Source: DAISKN01 sp963716925
GTDB taxonomy: Bacteria > Acidobacteriota > Vicinamibacteria > Marinacidobacterales > SMYC01
Direction of reading: 5' to 3'
Length of the DNA stretch: 64,000 bases
NCBI GenBank assembly: GCA_963716925.1
Contig: CAVQUX010000018.1
Span: 248,001 to 312,000 of the forward strand
The notes beneath the pieces were generated by a model, which saw nothing but the letters and a program-made list of their open reading frames with translations, was not told where the DNA came from and searched no databases. Made by a program: the position numbers and the translations under genes. Below, one piece after another: positions 58,108 through 64,000 of the stretch; within the stretch, counting starts at the first letter, position 1; each line of letters opens with the position of its first letter.

Positions 58108-61032
58108 ATGGATCGCGAGCGCTTTCAGAAGGTGGATGAGCTCCTCGATGGAGCCCTCGATCGCCCGCCGGAACAGCGCTCTCTGTGGCTCGAGGAACGA
58201 TGCGCGGGGGACGGGGATCTTCGCAGGGAAGTCGAGAGACTTCTGGCGCTCGCCGAGGCCGAGGACGACCCCCTCAGGCCCGACGGCGATTTCGCGGCGA
58301 TCATCTTCGAGGAAGTGGCGCGGGAGCTCGACCGCGGGTCGGAGGGGCGCCAGGTTCAGGTGGGAGACCGGATCGGCTCCTATCGCGTGGTCGAGTTCCT
58401 GGGAAAAGGCGGGATGGGGCGGGTCTACTCCGCGGAGGACGGAAAGCTCGGCCGCAAGATCGCCTTGAAAGTCCTGCCGCCCGAGGTCGCCTCGGAAGAA
58501 AGGCGGAAGCGCTTCGAGACCGAAGCGAAAGCGATCGCCGCGCTGAACCACCCCAACATCGTGCACCTCTACTCCATCGAAGAGGAGAATGGAATCTTCT
58601 TTCTCACCATGGAGCTCGTCACCGGGGCCACGCTGGGCGAGAGGATCCCCGAGGGAGGCCTTCCGCTCAAGAAGTTCTTTCAAATCGCGATTCCCATCGC
58701 CGACGCTCTGGCGACGGCGCACGAGCGGGGCGTCGTCCACCGCGACCTGAAGCCGGGGAACGTGATGATCGGAGACGATGGCCGGGTGAAGGTACTGGAC
58801 TTCGGTCTGGCGAAGCTCGAAGCCGAGTCCGCGCTCCTGGGAGAAGACTCCGCGACCCAGGAAGGGCACGTTCTCGGCACCGTCTCCCATATGTCTCCGG
58901 AGCAGGCCGAAGGGGCGAGCGTCGATCATCGCACCGACATCTTTTCCCTCGGCATCATCCTCTACGAGATGTGCACCGGGCGGCTTCCGTTCGAAGGCCG
59001 GAGTCCGGCAGCGGTGATCTCCTCGATCCTCAAGGAGACTCCCGCGGCGGTCAGCGAGATCGACCCGCGGCTTCCCCGCGATCTGAGCCGCGTGATCAAG
59101 CGCTGCCTCGCCAAGGAGCCCGAGAGGAGATATCAGACCGCGGTGGACGTCAGAACCGAGCTCGAGGAGCTGGAGTACGAGCTCGATTCACGAAAGCTCT
59201 TTCAGCCGGCTCTCGAGCGGGAAGAATCGAGCCGACGGGTGTGGGCGATCGCGGCGGCCGGCATCGTCGTGGCGGGAGCGATCCTGCTCTTCGCCCTCGG
59301 AAGGAAGGGGAAGAGCGTCGACATCGCGACCGGCAGCTTCTCCCAGCTCACCACCGACGCGGGAGTCGAGCTCTTCCCCACGCTCTCGCCGGACGGAGGA
59401 TTTCTCGCTTATTCCAGCCGCCAGGGCGACGAGGACTGGGATGTCTACCTTCTGCGAGCGGGCGGTCAGCGCTCGATCAATCTCACCGAGGACTCGCCCG
59501 CCGACGACGTTCAGCCGGCGTTCTCCCCCGACGGGCGGCAGATCGCGTTCCGCTCCTCGCGGGAAGACGGGGGCCTGTTCGTCATGGGGGCGACGGGGGA
59601 GTCGGCACGGCGTCTCACAACTTTCGGGTGGAACCCCGCGTGGTCTCCCGACGGAAAGAAGCTGGTATTCGCCGCCGAGCCGATATCCCGCACTCCCTTC
59701 GATCGCCCGACGACGAGCGCTCTCTGGACGGTCGACGTCGCCACGGGCGAGCTCCACCGACTGAGCGAGGGCGACGCCGTTCAGCCAAGCTGGTCCCCGT
59801 CGGGGCGCCGCATCGCATACTGGGGCCTCGACGCAGGCGGCGCCCAGAGGGATCTCTACACCATCCCCGCGAGCGGAGGCGAGCCCAGGGCCGTCACTCA
59901 CGATGCCGCCGTGGATTGGAGCCCCGTGTGGTCGCCCGATGGGAAGTACCTGTACTTCTCGAGCGATCGCGGAGGCAGCATGAACATCTGGCGCGTCCCT
60001 ATCGACGAGCGCTCGGGAGAAACGCAGGCGCCGCCCGAGCCGGTCCGCGCTCCTTCGACTTTCGTCGCCCATCTGAGCTTCTCTCGCGACGGAAGAAGCC
60101 TGGTCTACGCCTCGACGCTCACGACGCAGACGCTCGAGGTCTTCGATTTCGACCCGGCGACGGCCGCCGTCGGAGACGCGGTCCCGCTCCTCCGCGCGGT
60201 GCGCTCGTTCGCGAACCCCAGAGTCTCTCCCGACAAGCAGTGGATCGTGGGCTCGCGGGAGAGTCCGGAGGACATCGTTCTGGTCCGCATGGATGGAAGC
60301 GATCAGCGGCTGGTGACCGACGATCCGCACCGCGATCGGGTTCCCCGTTGGTCTCCCGACGGATCGCGAATCGCGTTCTACTCGAACCGCAGCGGAAAGT
60401 ACGAGATCTGGAGCGTGAAGCCGGACGGAAGCGATCTCGAGCGGCTTACCGATCTTCCGGAGCAGCCGACGCGGTATCCCATCTGGTCTCCGGACGGAAG
60501 GCAGCTGCTGTTCAGCAGCCGCGACACCACCGGCTTCATCATCGACCCCGAAGTCCCCTGGAGCGAACAGACGCCGGAGATCCTCCCCTCCTATCCGTCG
60601 GAGCGGAGCGAGTTCGTTCCTCTCGACTGGTCACCGGACGGCGAGACCCTCGCCGGGTACCTGCAGTCGAAGTCCGGCCTGCGCTCCGGCCTCGCCACCT
60701 ACTCGCTTTCGACGCGAGGCTTCGAGGAGATCCTCGACTTCGGGATGTTCCCGGTGTGGCTCCCCGACGGCCGGAGGATGCTCTTTCAAGCTCTGGGCCC
60801 CGGCCGCGCGCGCGATCCCGCTCACTATGAACCGGACTTCAAGCTCTTCGTCGTGGATCGGGTCACCAAGGAGTTCCAGGAAATCCTCTCGATCCCGGGT
60901 GCGAGCATCGACACGCCGGCGCTCTCTCCCGACGGAAGGACGCTCGTCTTCGTCCGGGTCTCCGTCGACTCCGACATCTGGATGCTGAGCGCGGTTCCGG
61001 AGGAAGGGCGCACGGCCGGAGCCGGATTCTGA
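58108..61032 (+). CDS. Ser/Thr protein kinase with PD40 propeller
   Basis: 974 aa. Kinase domain about 93-370: GKGGMGRVYSAEDGK (P-loop), IALKVLPPEV (Lys), HRDLKPGNVMIGDDG (catalytic loop), VLDFGLAKLE (DFG), THMSPEQAEGAS-like activation segment as SHMSPEQAEGAS and a later RYQTAVDVRTELEEL. One membrane helix (VWAIAAAGIVVAGAILLFAL) then an extracytoplasmic TolB-like propeller with many SPDG turns (LSPDGGFLAYSSRQGDED, FSPDGRQIAFRSSRE, WSPDGKKLVFAAE). Acts as a receptor kinase, common in Acidobacteriota; targets unknown. Divergent from the phosphoesterase gene. Confidence 0.93.
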   Translation: MDRERFQKVDELLDGALDRPPEQRSLWLEERCAGDGDLRREVERLLALAEAEDDPLRPDGDFAAIIFEEVARELDRGSEGRQVQVGDRIGSYRVVEFLGKGGMGRVYSAEDGKLGRKIALKVLPPEVASEERRKRFETEAKAIAALNHPNIVHLYSIEEENGIFFLTMELVTGATLGERIPEGGLPLKKFFQIAIPIADALATAHERGVVHRDLKPGNVMIGDDGRVKVLDFGLAKLEAESALLGEDSATQEGHVLGTVSHMSPEQAEGASVDHRTDIFSLGIILYEMCTGRLPFEGRSPAAVISSILKETPAAVSEIDPRLPRDLSRVIKRCLAKEPERRYQTAVDVRTELEELEYELDSRKLFQPALEREESSRRVWAIAAAGIVVAGAILLFALGRKGKSVDIATGSFSQLTTDAGVELFPTLSPDGGFLAYSSRQGDEDWDVYLLRAGGQRSINLTEDSPADDVQPAFSPDGRQIAFRSSREDGGLFVMGATGESARRLTTFGWNPAWSPDGKKLVFAAEPISRTPFDRPTTSALWTVDVATGELHRLSEGDAVQPSWSPSGRRIAYWGLDAGGAQRDLYTIPASGGEPRAVTHDAAVDWSPVWSPDGKYLYFSSDRGGSMNIWRVPIDERSGETQAPPEPVRAPSTFVAHLSFSRDGRSLVYASTLTTQTLEVFDFDPATAAVGDAVPLLRAVRSFANPRVSPDKQWIVGSRESPEDIVLVRMDGSDQRLVTDDPHRDRVPRWSPDGSRIAFYSNRSGKYEIWSVKPDGSDLERLTDLPEQPTRYPIWSPDGRQLLFSSRDTTGFIIDPEVPWSEQTPEILPSYPSERSEFVPLDWSPDGETLAGYLQSKSGLRSGLATYSLSTRGFEEILDFGMFPVWLPDGRRMLFQALGPGRARDPAHYEPDFKLFVVDRVTKEFQEILSIPGASIDTPALSPDGRTLVFVRVSVDSDIWMLSAVPEEGRTAGAGF

Positions 61033-61106
61033 GGTCCGCGGGAGTCGGCCCAGAGACCCGCTGAGCCGAATCGCGACCCGTTAGCCGGGCAGGGAAGGAG
61101 ATTTTC

Positions 61107-61628
61107 ATGAACGCGTCGGTCTTCGTCGGAACCAGCGTCGACGGCTACATCGCTCGAGTCAATGGGGATCTCGATTTCCTGCCGCCGGGCGGCGGGGAGC
61201 CCCACGGCTACGAGGAGTTCATTTCCACGGTGGACGCGCTCGTCATCGGCCGCAAGACCTTCGAGACGGTCTTGAAGTTCGACGCGTGGCCCTATGGGGA
61301 GAAGCCCGTTTTCGTGCTCAGCACCCGAACGCTCGCCCCTGTCCCGCACGATGCCGTGGTGGAGCGCATGTCGGGGGAACCGGCCGAAATTCTGTCGACG
61401 CTCGAGGCTCGCGGCTTCCGGCATGCTTACGTGGATGGCGGGATAACCGTTCAGCGGTTCCTGAGGGCAGGACTCATTCAGCGCCTCATCATCACACGGG
61501 TTCCGGTGCTCATCGGGTCCGGGATCCCGCTCTTTGGCGCGCTTGAGCGCGACGTCGTCCTCAGGCACGTCGGTACGCGGCAGTATGCCAGCGGTCTCGT
61601 CCAGAGTGAGTATGTGGTCTCTGCCTGA
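61107..61628 (+). CDS. RibD C-terminal/DHFR-like reductase family protein
   Basis: 173 aa: NASVFVGTSVDGYIARVNGD, LDFLPPGGG, DALVIGRKTFETVLKF, YGEKPVFVLSTRTLAPVPHD, AYVDGGITVQRFLRAGLIQR, LIITRVPVLIGSGIPLFG. This is the stand-alone RibD/DHFR-like family; substrates are mostly unknown and it should not be assumed to act in folate or riboflavin synthesis. Compare the truncated relative at 11120. GGAAGGAG-like ribosome site precedes the ATG. Confidence 0.85.
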   Translation: MNASVFVGTSVDGYIARVNGDLDFLPPGGGEPHGYEEFISTVDALVIGRKTFETVLKFDAWPYGEKPVFVLSTRTLAPVPHDAVVERMSGEPAEILSTLEARGFRHAYVDGGITVQRFLRAGLIQRLIITRVPVLIGSGIPLFGALERDVVLRHVGTRQYASGLVQSEYVVSA

Positions 61629-61634
61629 CTCCGA

Positions 61635-62114
61635 TCAGCTCTCCCAGCAGCCGAGGAGGCGGCGTAACTGGACGAACTGGCCCAGGTGATAGGCGTTGTG
61701 GCCCACGACCAGCATCACCTCGCGAAACCACGTCGCCCCGTCGAGATGCGGGATCGGCGCCGAGAGGTCGACTTTCTTGTCGGCCACGATCCTTCGAAGG
61801 GCTTCCAGGTCGGATAGAAACGCCTGAAGGCTTCCCTCCCAGGCGGCCTCGCTCGGAGGCGCTTCCGAGGCGGGCCAATAGCCTTTCGGGAACTCCGGCG
61901 ATTCGTGGTCGGGGGTGCGCCCGAAATCCAGGATGTCTCTCTGCGCGAGGCGCAGGTGCTCGAGGAGCTGCCAGAGGGTGTGCGGAGTGCCGGGCGCTTT
62001 TCGCCCTCTAGCGGACGCGGGCACTCCCTCGAGCGCCGACGCCACCTCGGGATGGGTCGATGCGCCCGAGAGCGCGCGGAGGAGCTGTTCGCGTACGTCA
62101 TCCGGGGTCGTCAT
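61635..62114 (-). CDS. DinB-family protein
   Basis: 159 aa from the ATG at 62114. Four-helix-bundle DinB/YfiT type: QLLRALSGASTHPEVASALE, LWQLLEHLRLAQRDILDFGR with the first metal histidine, and EVMLVVGHNAYHLGQFVQLR with two more (GHNAYHLGQ). This group includes metal-dependent thiol (bacillithiol-like) S-transferases and many uncharacterised members. Convergent with the RibD-like gene; 40 bases from the divergent M23 peptidase start. Confidence 0.82.
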   Translation of the reverse strand: MTTPDDVREQLLRALSGASTHPEVASALEGVPASARGRKAPGTPHTLWQLLEHLRLAQRDILDFGRTPDHESPEFPKGYWPASEAPPSEAAWEGSLQAFLSDLEALRRIVADKKVDLSAPIPHLDGATWFREVMLVVGHNAYHLGQFVQLRRLLGCWES

Positions 62115-62154
62115 GATCAAGATGTTAGCTCAGGTCCAGGCGGCGAGAGGTAAC

Positions 62155-63072
62155 ATGGACCGGGACAACGTGTTCACGACAGCATTGACGGTCGTCAGTT
62201 CGGTTCTGTTGGCGGCCGCACAAGCTCGGTCGGGCGAGGAGACCAGGGTCGCGACCGTTCGCTGCAGCGAGTCCGTTTCGCTCCGAGTCTCGGACCCCGC
62301 GCCGAAACAGGGGAGTATCGGCATCGTCGAGGTACGGAGCGAATCGCCGCTCGCGTCCGTCGAGGGCTTCTTCGAAGGCGACCAGCTCCACTTCTGGCAC
62401 GACGCCGATGCCCGTGTGTTCCAGGCGCTTCTCGGCGTGGATCTCTACCAGAGTCCCCGTACCACGACTCTCCGCGCCAGGGCGGTTCCCGATTCGGGGC
62501 CGGCGGCCGACTGCCAGCTGGAGCTCTCGATCGCGGACGGAGCCTTTCCGGTCCAGCGGCTCGACGTCGCTCCCGGCTATGTGGAGTTGAGCCCCGAGGA
62601 CCGGACGCGGTCCCGGCGCGAGGCCGCGGAGCTCGATCGCATCTTTTCGACGACGACTCCGGAGCGGCTGTGGCAGCGCGGTTTCCGCGCGCCCGTCGAG
62701 GGGCACGGGCCTTCAGGGAGCTTCGGAAAACGGAGGGTCTTCAACGGTCAACCTCGAAGCCCGCACAGCGGAGAAGACTTCTCCGCTCCCGCGGGAGCGC
62801 CGGTCCTGGCAACGGCTCGCGGCCGGGTGGTTCTGGCCAAGAACCTTTTCTTCCTCGGCACGACGGTGGTCCTGGATCACGGCTTCGGTTTGTACTCTTT
62901 CTACGGTCATTTGAGCTCGATCGGGGTCGAGCTGGGGACTCTCGTCGAGAGCGGCGTGACCCTCGGCAAGGTGGGAGCCACGGGGAGGGTCACCGGAGCC
63001 CATCTTCATTGGGGGGTGCGACTCGGAGACGCGCGCGTCAACCCCATGGACCTCGTCGCCCTCGCTCCCTGA
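62155..63072 (+). CDS. M23-family metallopeptidase, secreted
   Basis: 305 aa from the ATG at 62155, after a signal peptide (ALTVVSSVLLAAAQA). Residues 30-170 hold a linker and beta-rich domain with two cysteines. The peptidase has its zinc motif in PHSGEDFSAPAGAPVLATAR (HxxxD), YGHLSSIGVELGT and GAHLHWGVRLGDAR (HxH). Such enzymes cut cell-wall cross-links or act in wall remodelling. No LysM domain. Lies between DinB and a cupin gene, no operon. Confidence 0.88.
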   Translation: MDRDNVFTTALTVVSSVLLAAAQARSGEETRVATVRCSESVSLRVSDPAPKQGSIGIVEVRSESPLASVEGFFEGDQLHFWHDADARVFQALLGVDLYQSPRTTTLRARAVPDSGPAADCQLELSIADGAFPVQRLDVAPGYVELSPEDRTRSRREAAELDRIFSTTTPERLWQRGFRAPVEGHGPSGSFGKRRVFNGQPRSPHSGEDFSAPAGAPVLATARGRVVLAKNLFFLGTTVVLDHGFGLYSFYGHLSSIGVELGTLVESGVTLGKVGATGRVTGAHLHWGVRLGDARVNPMDLVALAP

Positions 63073-63101
63073 GCTCGAGCTCGCGAAGCCGCCGCGAAAC
63101 G

Positions 63102-63797
63102 TCACGCGGGCTTGCCGATCGACCGGGCCTCGAAGACCCGCTCGTAACCTTTCAACGGCTGGTCGTCGAGCTCGAGCATCGACCAGTCGCCCTCGCCTGG
63201 AAGAGACGTGTTGATGTCGAAACCGAAGGCGCCTTCGGGCCCGGCCTCGAACGTGTGGATGTTGTCCCGCGTGGGAGTGAGGGAGGTCGAGCGTCCCGCG
63301 CGAAGGATGCGGTTCTCGGTCTCGCGAATCCGGAACGTCTCGCGGGAGTCGAGAGGCGGTGCTCCGATGGCATCGAAGTGGCGTACGCGGCACTCGCCCT
63401 CGATACAGAGGGAGAGCACGTGCGCCGGAGTATGGTTGTGCGGCCGAAGCACGGCTCCGGGAGCGAACTTCCACTGGATGATGAAGATCGGAAGCTCGCG
63501 ATGGATGGGCCCGAGCTCGATGGGAGGATCGAAGTTGGAGAAGCGCCCGAGCTTCCCCTTGGGCACGTCGCCGGGATGGAGCGCCGCGCCCAGGCTCGCG
63601 AGCTGCAGCAGGTACTCGTCCGCGGTGAGGGCGTTCTTCTCCAGGAGATCGGCGGCGAGCGACTTGCAGACTCGCGTCAGCTCGGTGAAGCTGTCCGCCT
63701 GGAGCCGGGCGGCCGGGAGCGCCGAGCCGGCGAGGAGCAGCGGCAGGCCGAGAACCAGACGACGCTCGCGGGAGACTCCGTTTTCGGGGTGGTTCAT
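63102..63797 (-). CDS. Secreted cupin protein (cysteine-dioxygenase-like motif)
   Basis: 231 aa from the ATG at 63797 (GAGGTGACC upstream). N-terminal signal (RRLVLGLPLLLAGSALPAAR), then the single cupin domain: LRPHNHTPAHVLSLCIEGEC with the HxH metal pair and RDNIHTFEAGPEGAFGFD with the second histidine. The spacing recalls cysteine-dioxygenase-like cupins, but the protein is exported and lacks the conserved Tyr-Cys context I would look for. Function uncertain. Divergent from the ArsN2-like gene across a gap with a CTATATAG palindrome. Confidence 0.7.
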   Translation of the reverse strand: MNHPENGVSRERRLVLGLPLLLAGSALPAARLQADSFTELTRVCKSLAADLLEKNALTADEYLLQLASLGAALHPGDVPKGKLGRFSNFDPPIELGPIHRELPIFIIQWKFAPGAVLRPHNHTPAHVLSLCIEGECRVRHFDAIGAPPLDSRETFRIRETENRILRAGRSTSLTPTRDNIHTFEAGPEGAFGFDINTSLPGEGDWSMLELDDQPLKGYERVFEARSIGKPA

Positions 63798-63854
63798 GGT
63801 CACCTCATTCGATGCTACCTATATAGCACAACAACGTATGGGACGAAGGGCCGA

Positions 63855-64000
63855 ATGATTGCCGGTGCCGAGCCCGATTCGCTCGCCGAGGTTCTCGCGC
63901 TTCTTCGGGAATCGAGCCTGCCCGTTGCGGGCGTGGCCCGGCACTTCGATTCGTTCCTCGTCGCCCGCGCCGGGGACGGAAGTCTCGTCGGCTGCGTCGG
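63855..64000 (+). CDS. ArsN2-like GNAT acetyltransferase, N-terminal part (cut by window edge)
   Basis: 49 residues visible from the ATG at 63855: LAEVLALLRESSLPVAGVAR, HFDSFLVARAGDGSLVGCVG. The spacing of LPVAGV, the FLVARA strand and GCVG fits the start of an ArsN2-type arsenic-resistance N-acetyltransferase, a GNAT enzyme. The acetyl-CoA loop lies past the window edge, so the assignment is tentative. An arsenic theme would agree with arsS at 47296. Confidence 0.55.
   Translation, partial: MIAGAEPDSLAEVLALLRESSLPVAGVARHFDSFLVARAGDGSLVGCV

Noticed and set aside
61060..61100. GTTAGCC-like heptamer before the RibD-like gene, suggesting another attC site
   Set aside because: No matching left arm or inverted-repeat partner upstream; the sequence there is the end of the kinase gene and a short gap.
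1..64000. CRISPR arrays, tRNA and rRNA genes, transposases
   Set aside because: No regularly spaced repeats, no cloverleaf or rRNA-like stretch and no transposase or integrase motif noticed; short tRNAs could still be missed without a covariance search.

Overview
This window looks like chromosome from an uncultured Acidobacteriota. The evidence is high GC with strong third-position G/C bias, three very large MacB/FtsX-like orphan permeases of the acidobacterial ADOP type (3141, 26750, 50973), an acidobacterial VWFA-related protein (54666), a PadR gene coupled to one ADOP, and many secreted PD40/TolB-propeller proteins. The class is not resolvable by eye. I saw no rRNA, tRNA, CRISPR array, transposase or integrase.

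Layout. 1-9.2 kb: a frameshifted histidine kinase/OmpR-type regulator pair cut by the window edge, small secreted proteins, a Tat-exported M19 dipeptidase-like protein, an ADOP permease, a MazEF-type pair, and a Tat-exported class V aminotransferase-like protein coupled to gamma-glutamyltransferase. 9.2-12.2 kb: a lower-GC island carrying three integron attC-like sites (10240-10368, 10957-11085, 11346-11482) and cassette-type cargo (two toxin-antitoxin pairs, a truncated RibD/DHFR-like gene), with no integrase: a CALIN-like cluster. 12.2-14.7 kb: SnoaL-like, two VOC proteins and two secreted proteins. 14.8-17.9 kb: an operon of tandem DUF2834 membrane protein, histidine kinase and NtrC-type regulator, preceded by a convincing sigma-54 promoter and two TTGC-N6-GCAA operators. 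18-22.6 kb: ASST-like protein, divergent from a formylglycine-generating enzyme (one frameshift) and an Ig/LVIVD-repeat protein. 22.8-24.2 kb: a GT9 glycosyltransferase with a cysteine-rich C-terminal segment, next to a tiny Tat/lipobox protein with a long serine tract. 24.2-33.9 kb: GT39-like transferase, ADOP, PD40 protein, VOC, PQQ dehydrogenase.

33.9-42.4 kb (minus strand): a homoprotocatechuate meta-cleavage operon (MFS, DapA-like, hpaG1, hpaG2, hpaE, hpaD, hpaF) extended by a MetE-core methyltransferase and a Ycf48-like propeller; hpaH and hpaI are absent from the window. 43-47 kb: S9 peptidase translationally coupled to a membrane winged-helix/TPR regulator. 47-48.4 kb: arsenosugar radical SAM enzyme ArsS and its AhpD-like partner; an ArsN2-like acetyltransferase begins at the right edge. 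49.4-55.6 kb: SPFH protein with Arc-type partner, divergent from PadR, ADOP, TPR and VWFA genes. 55.6-64 kb: SpoIIE-phosphatase fragment, CorC-type transporter, metallophosphoesterase, large Ser/Thr kinase, RibD-like reductase, DinB, M23 peptidase and a cupin.

Several genes (near 290, 488, 11850, 19780, 23997) carry single-base frameshifts with intact coding on both sides, so either base-calling indels or recent decay should be considered.
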